Assembly (NCBI RefSeq): GCF_000204055.1
Contig: NW_006768771.1
Coordinates: forward strand, 1,149,259-1,213,258
DNA length: 64,000 bases
Source: Melampsora larici-populina 98AG31
Taxonomy: Eukaryota > Basidiomycota > Pucciniomycetes > Pucciniales > Melampsoraceae
Reading direction: 5' to 3'
Shown piece after piece: positions 10,655 through 23,700 of this stretch. Below the pieces are notes generated by a model. It made no database searches, was not told where the DNA came from, and was given only the letters and a program-made list of their open reading frames with translations. Made by a program: the position numbers and the translations under genes. Each line of letters begins with the position of its first letter. Within the stretch, counting starts at the first letter, position 1.

Positions 10655-11236
10655 ATGATCATCCTCGATAAAGCAAAGCTCAAACATAAAAGACATAATC
10701 ATCAACGTAGTTGGTCTTCATCAAACTCATACCATCGAAATGTATTTATCGATCACGAAGGTATCGAACATGATCCAGAACGTGAGTTTTCTGAATACTT
10801 CTCCTTATCATTCTTCAATATCTTACTGACCCAATTCATCATCGTTTCACAAACTCATCCATCTAGATTGTCATTTCCCCTTGACAACACCTGCATACCA
10901 TCGTCGATGGAGATCTGATCATTCAGATTCAGATTCAGATTCAAGCATCACTGAATCTCTTCGTACACCTCCTCCACTCAATCTTTGGTCACAACCACAC
11001 TCGATACCAAATACGATTCCTGAAAAACCACCACCACCATCTTCACCTATCACCATCAAAGGCTTTAGACGCGGTTTTGAATCTTTGAAACTTGAGTTTA
11101 GGATAGGCTTATTAAGAACTCGAAAGAAAGTTCAAAAAGTAAATCAAATCTCTTGCGCGTAGATTACCTTTTGATCAGTTTATTGATTCGATTTTGATTT
11201 ATGAATTTTTTGATTTAGGTCTGGAAATCACTTTGA
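10655..11236 (+). CDS. small basic Ser/His/Pro-rich protein, unknown function
   Basis: Exons 10655-10781, 10867-11138 and 11219-11236 (introns 85 and 80 bases, GT..AG) join in frame to 138 aa. The N-terminus is rich in K, H, R and S, a SDSDSDSS run lies near the middle, then a proline-rich stretch with PPPPSSP, and a basic C-terminal segment (GFRRGFESLKLEFRIGLL) that may form a helix. The second intron has a T-rich 3' end. No signal peptide or membrane segment is seen. I do not recognise the family. Confidence 0.6.
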
Positions 11237-13329
11237 GATGGGTTTCCCGAAAAGGATGTTGGATGTAAAACAGGGATGGATTAGAGATGTGAGACATACG
11301 ATCACTTAAGACGTCCCAACATCTATTACCACTTTTAAATTCTCGTATGAAGTTTTTTTTATGTGGTGCTTTTGACTTTTTGTTTGGTTTATATAGGGTT
11401 TATTTACGGTTTTAGATTTCTATTGTTATTTTTTTCATTCTTTCATTTTTTCTATTTCGATGGACTAGACTTGATGTGGGTTTCTTTTGATATTTCTTTT
11501 ATATTTCTTTGTATCGATGAAGAGAATCTCTTGATCTTCTTCTTTTTTCTTTCTTCAAGTTTTTCTTAAGATCTTGATCGTTGTAAAATGTTGATGTATG
11601 TATATATATAATTCTCCACAACTCGATCTTTTATATATTTTGATGCATGTATCCTCAATTATTTTTTATTAGTCTTCTTGCTTCTTTTGGTGTGTATCGA
11701 TGAATCCCTAAAATAACAATGATCTAACTTTACCAGACCTGTTCTTTTTAAATCCAACCAATTTAACAAAATGACTCGTCTCCACATATCAAAATTGGAC
11801 ACTTGAAGCGATGTTTGAACTTTCGTATTAAACATGGTGAAAAGCTAGATATGAATGATGTCATGGGCGAGATAGATGTTGCGCTAAAAGGGCTGTTGAC
11901 CGGTCATGAGGGTCAAAACCATCAAATTGGCAGGTAAGAATCGGATGGTCATATCACTTTTTCCTCTTCTAATGATTAGTCCAATCGAATTCTCAAGTAA
12001 GATTTGAGGAAAATTGAACGTGCAAGTGACATTTCCTAATGAAGGAATTCAAGTAACCTCAGCGATGATTCCATCCAAGAGTTTTCATTTTGATCACAAT
12101 CTTTGTACCTCTCCTATCAATGTATTGTCATCAGCTTTGTTTTAATTTAACGAGCTTTTGATTTCATGTATTGCATTAGTTAAATTTTTGTGTTGTATAG
12201 TAGCTGAAGCACAAGCAAATCATCCTTACAACTTCAGCGCCCAAAATAAGAACATATAAATTGAAAAAGAAAAGAAAAGCAAGATCTAAAATGGAAAGGT
12301 TTGCAAAATGAATTTGTCCTTTGTAGGTATTTAATCAAGTATGGATCATGATCATAATAACTTGATACTGCTCAGTTAAAAGTCTTTAGTCTACACCGCC
12401 AACAAACATCTCTTGGGTTGGAAGATCATGAAGTGTTCTCGCTTTTGAACCCTCGGAGAAAACCAGCCCGAGAAATGGTTTTGAGTGGTAATCCGCACAG
12501 ATTCTGCTAGGGCTCAAACCTGTTCAAACACTAGTCGCTCGAGCAGGAGTGTGCACCGGGTGATTCAGAGTCAGAGTCACGGAGTGCATACGCATCCCCA
12601 GGGATCCTTCTGCCAGTGAAAGAAAGAAGTCTAATCAGGTCTTACTATTTAAGACCCCTGGAGCAAAATCATGTCGGAGGCACTGAGCCCGAAAATCACT
12701 AGGATCTGAAGTAGGTTAAGATCACGTTTCAAAAATTGTCTGGACAAAAGCTTCTTATTTGAACTGTTGACCCTCAGACCGCTGGCATGATCTGGAGCTG
12801 GCAAAGGTCTCGAAGAGGAGCCAGCGCGTACATATGTATAGATGGACGACGAAGATCGCGCGTGATTGCGCGGAGAAACTCAAGTCATCATTCGAAATTG
12901 CGCGCTGGATGTTTCAAAAGCGTTCGGTGATTTTTGCTCCGTGGCTTATGGAAGCCTCGCATCTTTCTCTTATGGACATCTAAGCCTGTGCGTTGAGGGT
13001 CGCTCTTCCAATAAGCCGTGATTCCATTGGTTACATAATCTCATGATCAGTTGACAAATGCTAGAAAAAGATCTCAGGCTGGGCGCTGGTATCTACACGC
13101 TCAAACCTCCAAGTGAGTGAGTGAGTGAGTGAGTGAAGGCCAGTGGAATCGATGACCTGACAGAAGAAAGCCATTTTTGCAATGAGATAATTTGAGTATA
13201 TAATCTCATAGGATTTCTCATTTTTTCTTTCTTTCATCCCATTCCTTCTCCAAGTTAACTTCTATTACCTTATTCTTTCTCGCATCAAGAACGTAACTTT
13301 TGCTACTTTTTATCACCTCATCTCACAAT
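11237..13329. other. intergenic with a GTGA microsatellite
   Basis: No gene is supported. A perfect GTGA tandem repeat lies at 13113-13136. The last 130 bases, after a TATA-like stretch near 13196, are pyrimidine-rich and probably the promoter and leader of the secreted-protein gene at 13330. Confidence 0.5.
13196..13204 (+). promoter_or_regulatory. possible TATA box of the secreted-protein gene
   Basis: GTATATAAT lies about 130 bases before the ATG at 13330 and is followed by CT-rich sequence, a common layout for strongly expressed fungal genes. This is position and motif only. Confidence 0.3.
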
Positions 13330-14694
13330 ATGCAAGGTTTGCTTAAAACTTTGATCCTCCTTGCAGCTTTCACTTATAATGTAGCTCAAGCTGAAACTTG
13401 TAAGAAGCAAATTGACGTCAAAGAGTGTCAAAAGTAGGGATTTCTTATTATGCCCATTTTATTGGTCATCTTACCTCATCCTCCTGTACTTTTTTTCTTT
13501 TCTGATGAATTTTCTATTCACAGGGCTATTGATCAGATTGGATACGATACTAAAGGAAATGTTGTTAAAACTGTGAACAAACAAGTACTATCCTCTGGAC
13601 ACTGTAAAGTAAATGCTTCGTCTTTTTGATGGGAATCATTCGATCAAGCATCTCGGTTAATCCTTTCTTGTTCCAACAATCACTGATTCATCGGTTTCTT
13701 GTGTCCCAGGTCACGATCCAAACCAAAAAAGGTGGCCCAATCTCAACGTAAGCTAGTCACTTCATGTTTTACCATCTAAACATGTTCGTCGCTTTGTTTT
13801 CTCACATAGCTTTGTTCATAGTTCTGGAAGTGGTCTCTCAGCCGCCTTAGACAGGATTGTCAGTCGCAAAAATGGGGAATGTAAAAACCAGGTATGTTCA
13901 GTTCGTTCCTTACCTCAGCCTAGAATCCTGAGGCTTATATTGCCCATTGTTCAGCCCGGAGTGGAGGACATCCAAAACCCAACCAACATCGCAGGTTTCC
14001 AACCGGCAACGCTGTTGGTCGAATACATCGACGACAAGGCCGCCCCTGCAGCTTGTAAGCATGAACTCGACCCGAAAGAGTGTCAAAAGTAAGCATTTCT
14101 CTTTATGTTTATCTTGTTATTCGTCTCACCTCATCTTCGGATACGTTCTTTCTTTTCTGATAATCTTCCTACCTGTAGAGCCCTTGGACAAATTGGATAC
14201 GATACAAAAGGAAATGTTCTCAAAACCGTGAACAAACAAGTACTATCCTGTGGACACTGTAAGGTAAATGTTTTTTCTGATCACTTTTGATGGAGATTTC
14301 CTCGATCAAACAGTTCTGGTCTCCTGTGAAGTTGAAGTATTGACTGATTGGTATATTATCTACTAGGTTACAATCCAAACCAAAAAAGGTGGCCCAATCG
14401 CAAAGTAAGTTATTCATGTACTCATGCTTGACGCTTTGGTTGCTTACATAGCTTTGTTCATAGTTCTGGAAGTGGTCTTTCAGAAGCCTTGAATAAAGTC
14501 CTCGATCACAAGTATGGTGAATGCAAGAACCAGGTATGTTCAGTTCCTTATCTCATCTCAACGCCCTTAGGCTTACATTCTTCATTGTTTAGCCTGGAGT
14601 GGAAGACATTTTAAACCCAACCAACATTAACAACTTTCAAACCGCAACACTCTTGGTCGAGCGCATCGAGGGTACAGCTGCGCCTTGTGCTTGA
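13330..14694 (+). CDS. secreted two-domain cysteine protein, candidate effector
   Basis: Nine exons: 13330-13433, 13524-13608, 13710-13747, 13810-13891, 13955-14088, 14179-14263, 14367-14404, 14452-14533, 14593-14694. The product is 249 aa, in frame throughout. A signal peptide (residues 1-21, hydrophobic LLKTLILLAAF, likely cleavage after AQA) is followed by two 113-residue repeats (24-136 and 137-249). Each has cysteines at matching places (C24/C137, C33/C146, C62/C175, C100/C213) and shared blocks such as IGYDTKGNV, TIQTKKGGPI and FVHSSGSGLS. Repeat 2 has two more cysteines, C172 and C248. Exons of 85, 38 and 82 bases recur in both halves and the introns also resemble each other, so one gene segment was duplicated whole. 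Function is unknown; size, secretion and cysteines fit an apoplastic protein or effector. That role is inference. Confidence 0.85.
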
Positions 14695-15702
14695 GCATCC
14701 ACATTGTTTGTTCTCATACGTTTTGAGATCATTGGCAGTGTTGTTGCTTGGTTTACCTTCACTTGATCCTCTAAGTGGCTCTGAACCATTTGCAAAGCCG
14801 AGATTTGCTTACTCGACATTGTTCCCTTCTGTTTTATGATTCTATGATGTATTTCAAAGTTTTTTTATCTTTTGAGTTAGCATTGAACTTCAAAGTTCAT
14901 TTGTTTAGAAGTGGTTTCTTATCTACAAACTGACCATTGATGCACTCTTTGAGTAGTGTATAAGTTGTGGGTGTGTTTTTTATGTTCTCTATATTTGTCA
15001 TCTGTGTGTTGTGTTTTCATCATGATTTAATGGACAACTCACGATCCCTGTTGCAATTTGCTATCAAAGTTTCACCCTTCTCCCTTTCAGACACGTCATG
15101 AACATGTGAAAAATTATGCTTACATCACGGATCTTAGTTTGGCAAGTAGAAAGACTGGTGATTGTTCTCTGCTCATACCTCCTGCACCCATTTAAACTTT
15201 CAAGGATTTTTACCTAGTATCCATAAACTAAGATAAGAAAAAAAACTAGACTGAAATTAATGATTTCACAAATATTGTCATGGTCTCTAGACCATGTTTT
15301 ACACTGAGGCTTGAGTTTATTTTTGACAAACTCAGGTAACTCAACTTTCACATTACTGCATATCACTTGCGAGCTAATAAAGCAGTGCAAAGAGTTCACA
15401 CTACTTTGCCAGGTCAAAGTGAACTTTGTGCCTCTGCAGGCTCCAGAGAGAAAGCAAGATGGGACTTGGTTTAGTCAACAATTTGTAAGTTCAATATATC
15501 AAGTGATGTCTATTAACCTATTACATCACTCACCCCCATGTAACAAAAGCTGCACCTTTTCACATGGACAATGCAGGTGAAACTTAGTTACCACTGGGAA
15601 ACCTGGCAAGTCAGTTTTGAATTTGATGATTCATTTGTTCACAAGTGTAGAATATTGTGCAAGAATTCAAGATTTGATATGGGAAGAATGGTAAAAACTG
15701 AA

Positions 15703-15830
15703 GAGATGCGGTAACAGTCTTTTTCTGAGACTACCTGAGAGGATCCTTGGGACACATAGGAATGGTGTGATTTTTCTTTTGAGTGGCACCAGGTGGCACC
15801 TGTTTTTGAGAGGTGTTTTTTTCCTTCTCT
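15703..15830 (+). repeat. dispersed repeat family, copy A
   Basis: It shares GAGATGCGGTA-CAGTC and CTTTTTCTGAGACT plus a downstream GAGTGGC-TTTTCGAGAGG-like end with copy B at 46583-46690. Parts also occur in inverted orientation in copy C at 47622-47772. The class is unknown. Confidence 0.55.
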
Positions 15831-16181
15831 TATCTTTTTGGATTACCCCAGACTCTTGCCAATCCAAAATTGCTCCCAATCAGGTTTGTCACATTCAAAC
15901 AAGTTTTTGAAAACCAACATGTCAATTTCTGTGCCTTGACGGTGATAAGGATCATTAAATGGATGACTTTTGCCTAAGTGATGTGACAAAAGATGACACC
16001 TGTTACAGTTTATTGCAATAGGATAAAAATTCAAGGTGCATAACAAATTCATTGATGATATAATGCTGAAGATTAAGTGATGTGTTCAACCAAAGCAAGT
16101 TTTGCATTGTAACAAAAGCAATTTTGACATTTTATCTGATCAAGTATTTGCTTGAGATACAATCAAAAGGGTCATTACATA

Positions 16182-16357
16182 CAGTCAAACCCGCACAATC
16201 ACATAATTTGGGTGGAAGACTTTTCCTATGCATTTTGACGGGTTATGCAATCCCGTTGTCAAATTTGGCAGTAAAAAGCATCAAGATTGAGGAATTTTTC
16301 TATGCATTATCACGGGTTATGCAGCTGCGCGGGTATGCAATTGCGCGGGTTTGACTG
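16182..16357. mobile_element. pogo-type MITE, copy 1
   Basis: The 176-base element starts CAGTCAAACCCGC and ends GCGGGTTTGACTG, a terminal inverted repeat, and is flanked on both sides by TA (16180-16181 and 16358-16359). CAGT ends with a TA target duplication are typical of pogo/Tigger members of Tc1/mariner. A second copy lies at 53739-53911. No coding capacity. Confidence 0.8.
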
Positions 16358-18995
16358 TATGTGGAAACAATAACTGTTACTTATACATGTCAATTTAATT
16401 TGATTAAGAATTCATCAAAGATACAAATCATTTGATTCTTACACTTAAAAGCCAGTCATTCAATGCTTACAATCAAAATCCAGTCATGCTTTGATTCAAA
16501 GCAGGTGTATGTTGATCCAAGCCAGGTGTGCATTTTGATCAAAAATCCAGTTTTGCTGCTATTCTATTAAGCATTTGCTGATTATCAATGATTTAATTGG
16601 GCCTCAACATAGTTACTGGAGAGGTGGAGGTGATTCAGTCCCCTCACCATATCTCATTAATTGATTTGAAAATGCTTGATGAGGATGGATTCTTTGATTG
16701 AGGCCAGGAAATCCTTGGGATGTTTTGAATTTTAATCTGTATCTTGTGACGGTAAACCCTGTGCATTTCTATTACTTCACTGCACTGCCATAATACTTCA
16801 AATTTTCTGATTTGGATTTCACTGTCCTGGGTCAAAGTGGTACAAGGTTCCCAATGACCTTAAGCCCAGGAAAGCTTCTATTGAGGTTTCTGATGAAGAA
16901 CATTGGAATTTGACATCAGGTTTTTCAACATTTTCCAGAGATTTCCCTACATATCTTTCTCATGGAATAAATGGTTGGAATTTTCCAATTTCCCCACAAT
17001 CTGTGATGAAAAACCTTGACTGGGGCAAAGTTGGTGGGATCTTGTGTAATTCAAGGTGTTTTGACAAAAAAACTTGGGTTTTTTGTTGAGGTTCCTGATG
17101 TGGGATATCAGAATCCAGATTTTTTGGAATCTGACCTGGTTTATGTCCTCAAACATTGGACTTTAATCAGAAACCTCAATAGGTGCTTCCCAGATTCCTG
17201 GGTCCTACTCTATAGTGGACTTTGGCAGTGCTGCTCTTTATTAACCAAAATTTGTTAATTTGATACATGATCCTGAAGTCAGGCATCTGAAGATGTCTAA
17301 TTTCTTTCAAGCTCAGCAAAGTCCCACATTACTTCTTCCACACTATAAGTGCAGCAAGGGACTTATTAGAAACTCATACACTTTTGCCTGTGGCCCTGGG
17401 GAATATCTATAAACCTTTTTTCACCATTTGTAGATTTTCTCAAGGCAAGGAATTTCTGTTTGCCTCTATGAGACACATTGATTCCTTAAAAAAAACTCGA
17501 GGAATCCTTCCTCTACTTGCTCCTGGAGCTCAATGTTTTTGTCAAAATCACCTGGTATCTGTATGTACAAGTCACTCTTGATCTTCAAATACAGGACAAA
17601 ACATTTGAAGACAGTCCAAAATCTCAAACTTCAGAAGCAAACTGAGAGGGAATTCCATGTTTTCCTCGAGATTTTTTTCCATAGATCTGAGCATCTCAGA
17701 GAGCCAAACAGAAAGTTTCTTAGGTCTACAAAAGTTCACAAATAGGGAAAAAGATTTGGAAGGACAGTAACTTTGTCCAGCCAAATCTCATTCCCCTCAC
17801 AGGCAAAAGCATATGAGTTTGTCATAAGTTGCTCACTGCGCTAAAAGTGTGGACAAACTAAACCAAGTCCCACAGTTAGACACTTCTTCCTTGCAAACTC
17901 AGGTGACTGGTGAGGTAATTGGGACCAATTGGCCGGCCCCAGCGAGCACTGTGGAGCTAATAGCACAACAAGGGCTACACAGTGTTTGAGAGATGATAAT
18001 CTGTAAGTATGATAACTCTACAGAAGATGTCTGAAACTGTTTCTGAGAATCTTTGACTTTGTTGTTGAAGTCTTGATAACAGGGAATAATCACCAGGTCT
18101 CAATAAAAGACAAAAGTATGTGTTGATGAAAAGCACCAGAGAAATGCTCAACACTGCTATCTTGGTTGACCCAAAACTAGATTAAACCCTCCTGACTCAC
18201 TCATGAGTCATAACTGGATTAAAACTTACATACACCTTAAGGCGGGGTATGATACTTTGTTCTTGAAACCACGAATCCATGATTATACCCACCGCACTGC
18301 ACGTTACATGCCATGGATCGAGTTACAATTTTTGAGGTAGCAACAGGCTGATGAAAAGTTTACGATCAGTCAACCGTCGGAGTTGGTAACTCTAATGAGG
18401 AGCATTGAGACTCTTTTGAGAAGGGTTATGTTCGATTGACAAAAGAGATGCTTGGTCCAGTTTGTTGTGTATTTTAATTTACAAGGATGACATAGCGATG
18501 GATATGACCAGTTGAAGATCTCACCAAGTGGTCATGGTCACAATCATTCGCCACTTCAACCGAGTGAAGCCAATCCCTTCTAGACCACCACGGCTGTTGC
18601 GACCAATGATGTAGTGTAATATAATTTTTGAATCATCGAATCGAAGCATACAGTTTCAGTTGGATATATTTTTACCTATTTGTATGCTACACTGTGAGTC
18701 ATCAAACCATCACTTTGTCTCATCCAATTCCCATCTTTTATATTTTCCATTCTCACGCTCACATTGAATTCACAGAAAATTTTGCATCATCCAAACGAAC
18801 CTATCAACCATACCAACAAGAATTGGAGGATCCATCCTATCGAACAATCGAAACAAAAGGATCAAATTTTAAAAAAGAAGCTTATTTATACCTCGGTCTA
18901 TTCGCTTGTTTACCACCTCTTCACCTCCAAAGCATCATATTCTTCAAGAAATCAAACTCGATCAGACTTTAACCGGCCTCTGCTCGAAAAACGAG

Positions 18996-20717
18996 ATGTC
19001 CAATCGGGTGATTCATTATGCTACTAAACCACGTCGTGGACTTTTACAAATTTGTGTAGATTGGCATCTAAGTTGAGAGAAATTTCCTTTGTTCATCATT
19101 TTTTGTGATCGGTTGATCAAGATCGAATGAATATCACTCAAGTATTGAAGTGACGGTTGAAATTTTACAAATCATCAATTGAAAAGACTTTGAATCTGAC
19201 TAAATTTCGATTTTTTTGTTTTGTGTGGCGGTACAATAGCAACTGCATTATCGATCATCACTTTAATCGTAGCTCTCAACATCTCATTCCCAGAACTATC
19301 AGATGCATCAAACCAAACTCTCTCAACTTATCAAACTCGACTACCTACCATTCAATACAAAAATCCAATTCCTAAATTCATTTATCTCTCTTACTACAAT
19401 CCGAAATCAGGTGAATATTTAAAAGGAAATGATGATATTTATTTTGTTGGGTTTTGGGTATTGATTTGGTTGAGTTTAAGAGAAATATCAATTCGATTTT
19501 GGAAACCTATTGGATCTAGACTTGGTGGAATTAAAGATCGTAATAAATTACAAAGATTTGCTGAGCAAGGTTGGAATTTAATTTATTATATTGTCTTTTG
19601 GTGTATAGGAGTGGTATGTGATTTTCTTTCTTCATTTTACAATCAATTAGATTTCAAAACTCACTAATCTTTGATCGATTTCTTTTTTTTGTTCTTCAAA
19701 AGAAAATTCTCTCTAGATTTCCTTATCCAATCCTTTCATTAAACATTCGACAATATTGGCATGATTATCCACATGATTCGATTCCAGCTCTTACCAAATT
19801 TTATTATTTAGCTCAAGCTGCTTTTTGGATTCAACAGTTAATCGTTTTGAACTTGGAGAAACCCAGAAAAGATCATTACCAGATGCTTGCTCGTAAGTTT
19901 TTTCCATATCTCCCGGGTCCGAGTTTGAGTTACTTATTTGAACATGCTGTGTTTTTAGATCATATCGTCACTATCCTTCTAGTCTGCGGTAGTTATGCTG
20001 TCAACTTTACTGGTATTGGTACAGCCATCCATGTCACCATGGATGTCTCAGACATCATCCTTTTTGTAAGTCTAAAAGGAATCACATCCTTAGTTATCCA
20101 TCGTATACTGACCGGCTTGCCAATTCTAGGTTGCCAAAATGTTGAACTATGTAGGCGGAGGAGTAGCCTGTGATAGCGTCTTTGCAGTCTTTGTAGCCTC
20201 ATGGATTTACACAAGACATTACGTTTTTGCGAAAATCATCTGGGCAATCTATTATCATTTACCTCAAGATATCACATTTGAATTCAATCTCAGTGAAGGT
20301 AGATTGGCCACATATAATTTATGGGTAGTCTTTTTAGCACTCTTGGTCCTTTTGGAAGTCTTGTTGTTCTTCTGGTTGGTTTTGATTTTAAGAATCATGT
20401 GGAATGTAGTGATTGGAAACGGTGCAGATGACGAACGAGAAGATTCAGAGTTCGTTCCAATTTCTCTTCTCTTGACCTTCTTGATTGATATTGAGAAAAC
20501 TTTCCTTCTTTGTTTTTTTTTCAATAGTAGTGAATGTGAAGAAGAACCCATTGAAAGTAAAACGATAAATGAAAAAGGAATCGGATCACCTGAAAAAGGA
20601 ACTTTATACTCTGATGATGATCCTACTTTACTCTCTTCATCTAAAAAGATGTATCAACAAATTTCAACTTCTCAAAATAGTAGTCCTAATTCTAGTTCAT
20701 TATATCAACGTAAATAA
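18996..20717 (+). CDS. lag1: ceramide synthase, Lag1/Lac1 type (TLC domain)
   Basis: Exons: 18996-19071, 19240-19613, 19703-19892, 19959-20065, 20130-20449, 20528-20717; 418 aa. Ceramide synthases join a sphingoid base and a fatty acyl-CoA in the ER membrane. The TLC domain covers about residues 100-320: the RFAEQGWNLIYYIVFW block, LEKPRKDHYQMLA then the catalytic HH pair (H214-H215, split by an intron), the two aspartates D242 and D245 in MDVSDIILF, and VASWIYTRHYVF. Several membrane helices are visible and the C-terminus is acidic and Ser-rich, as in fungal members. The first junction (weak donor GTTGAG) and the start are tentative. The last intron (78 bases) is a multiple of three without a stop, so reading through would add 26 residues; its long T tract before AG argues it is spliced. 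Confidence 0.88.
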
Positions 20718-23700
20718 AACAATTTCAACTTTTCTCATCTTAATTGACAAAAAAAACAGACCATGGAATTTTCCTTATAAAATCTATATCAATTGTTTTT
20801 TTTAAAGATTTGTTTGTCTTTTTTGATGAAGGTGTAGGTGTTTTGATAAGCTTGAGAAGGATGATTTTTTTTTCTATGAAAAAGATGAGGGTATTTTTCA
20901 AGAAGAATTGTAGAATGAATGAATGAATTTGATTCTTTTTTGTTGTTGTTGCAAACAGTTGATCCTATTGATCTCATTTTGTTATCCAAACTTTTTTTTT
21001 TCTTGAAAGAATAGATGAGAACTTGATGATTGAATATCCAAGGTTGACACTGGATGTTGATCTTTTCATCGCTCTAATTGATCTCTATGCATGCGTTTTT
21101 CTGGGTTACAAAGCAAAATAAAACATATGATGGTTATATCTCATATCTTGATATAGTGTAACTTGCATAACCTGTGAGAAATTCTTGTTGAGTGGTAAGC
21201 AACAACATATTCCTTTGAGACATAAAGCATCAAGCTATGCAAAGACAAATTGGCTTAAATCTTTAACAAAGCTCGTCAGGCTCCTCTACCTCTTTAGCCG
21301 TTATCATCCCTTGAAATGCAACAGCTCACCCAGTCATCAAGTCAGTGATGGCCCAGTGTTCTGGGCAAGTAACAGTTGATCAAAGTGGTATTCTGTAACC
21401 AACTAAAGAGCAAATAACCATATGTACTACTGTTTGGGTTAGAAGAAATCCTTAAAGAAACATTCTCCCTTCAAACACTCACAATGAGGTTGCCAAATAC
21501 AGCCTACCATCAAGAGTACAGTCATTGGACTGGCTCAAAAGCAGTTTGTTTGGCACAAGTTGTGATTCTTAAACCTTTTGGATCAATTAGATAATGAGTA
21601 AACTTTCCAAATTACATGACACATTTAAACCCATTTGAAATCAACAAGTTAATCATATATGGTGCAAGACACCAAAGATAAGGAAAAACCCAAAGAAACT
21701 TGAAATTCTATGTGAGTTCAAAGTTCTTGACTTGGTGAGGAGCTAAGGGTACTTGCCAGAATCCCTCATTCAGGGCTTCTCAAAAGTAGCTTTTTAGAGT
21801 GATTCATTGAAAATTACAAGAGCTATGTAAGCTAGAGAATTTTTACATGTCAAGCTCACCTCTTTGAATTAAATGAATCCTTCAAATGAAAAGGTCAAAA
21901 AAAGGTGTACAATTGGTTTAGAAAGATACTTTTGAGAAGCTCTGGATGAGAGAATCTCAAACGCTCACCAATTCAAGAACTGTGGTCTTGTGTAGAATTC
22001 TAAGATTCTATAAACTTTTTTATTATTATTGGTGTCTTGCACCATATTGCCTGTTAAAAACTTGTTGAATAAAAAATAGTTGAAATTCTTCAACTTCTTA
22101 TTTAAGTGGATGATTCTGTGAATGCTGAATGAAAATGAGTTGAGAATGTTGAACTTGAGTAAGAGGATACAATATATGTTAATTGGAATTATGAGAAAGT
22201 GGGTATAGATGTTTGTATTTTATTTAAGTGGATATCAATTGATGTTGAATCAATTATTTAGCATCTGTTTTCTTGTTCTTGCTTGTTGTATTCTGCACCT
22301 CTTACACACACCTGTCAAAGACATTCCTGATTTTTCCTTAGTATGTCTGGAAATGTCTGTTCCAAATTCTGGTGCTAACTACAAGAGAAGTGGGGGGCAT
22401 GATATTATTTTTCCAGTGCCTCATTTTCATGAAGGCATATGATACTTTTTTGTTTTTGCAAATACATGATGAGTTTTTGGAATTTTGGAAGGTCAATCGT
22501 AGAAGAACCTCAAAACTATTTCAGGAAAGAGGATATTTTACAAAATACCTGAGTTGATCTTGATAACTCTGAAAATTATGGCACTGTAGATTCAAGAGTA
22601 TCTAGTGCTCTTTTGGATACAGATTGAGATGTTTCTAAAGTATTTCATAACTGGCACTGGATTCAAATTTCAGACCTCAGCGCAATGATTATGGTCAATG
22701 GTACAGTATGTTACTGCCCAAACCGTACTGTCACCAGCCTTTCAACACTACAGTACCTCTGTACCACAATGCTTGAAAGTCAAATGCAGTTATGGTCCTT
22801 TTTACAATTACAGCTCAAATGGATTGCAGTGCATGTGAAAAAACCCGTAGTCAATATGGTTGACTATGGCTATTCCCATAATCTTGGACATGTTGTCCAA
22901 CCTATAATAACACCACCCAATTTTTCTCATGCAGCGTCCTAATCTCCATTTGTGCAATATCTCCCCTAATTACCACCACTCACTTTTCCTAACACGGGGT
23001 CTTAATGTCTCTATTTGTGCAATGTCTTGCTGGATTGATGAGGCAGGCATGTACCATTTGGATCAAAATGATAAGTAGTCTTTCTCTTTGTTCGCTTTCT
23101 TTTGATTTCTCAATCTCCATATTCCAATTGAGGATACCTCTGGGGACTTGTGTGCAGCTTTGATTTGGCAAGCCAAACCTGTCACTTACACTAGCATCAA
23201 CTCCTTCAATGATGATGATGTCAACAACAGAGACAAACAATTATGTCAGTCTGATGGACAACAGGACCCTTCCCAAACCCCAAACCCCACACCAACCAAA
23301 TCAAATCAAACTCCAAGAAGAAGGACAAACCAACTACTTAGAAGAGAAAGCATTCAACTTTGGTTCAAACAAGGCACAAGAAGAGCCAAGCACCTTCCCA
23401 AGAGCCTGAATTCAAGGTGATCAGTGCATAATATCATATCTACAATTCCATATCTAATTCCCAATCTGATAAAGTGTCACTTTGTATGTGGCACTTCAAA
23501 GCTCCCAAGGACCTCAATGTTGATCTAGTTGATGGATTTCAACATAATTGCAAAATCATTTCAAAAGTCTTTCATGCAACCTTTCTTCCCAACATACCAC
23601 CAAAATTCTTATGTCATCAAATGAAAGTTATCTGAGACTCAGGTGATACTCAGGTATGCAGAACTGGTAGGACAAACTTGAGGAGTCTATACTCCATCCT

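Larger units (their letters stand above)
14695..18995. other. long non-coding stretch with dispersed repeats
   Basis: It holds a dispersed repeat (15703-15830) and a MITE (16182-16357). Short blocks near 15330-15480 recur in part near 17850-17960 (AAACTCAGGT-ACT, and GGGACTTGGTTTAGT in inverted orientation), so both belong to some diverged repeat. 18630-18995 holds open reading frames that may include the 5' region of the ceramide synthase gene, but I could not join them to it. Confidence 0.5.

Noticed and set aside
22685..22942. 85-codon plus-strand frame
   Set aside because: No splice partners, no motif and irregular codon use; it lies in a repeat-rich stretch.
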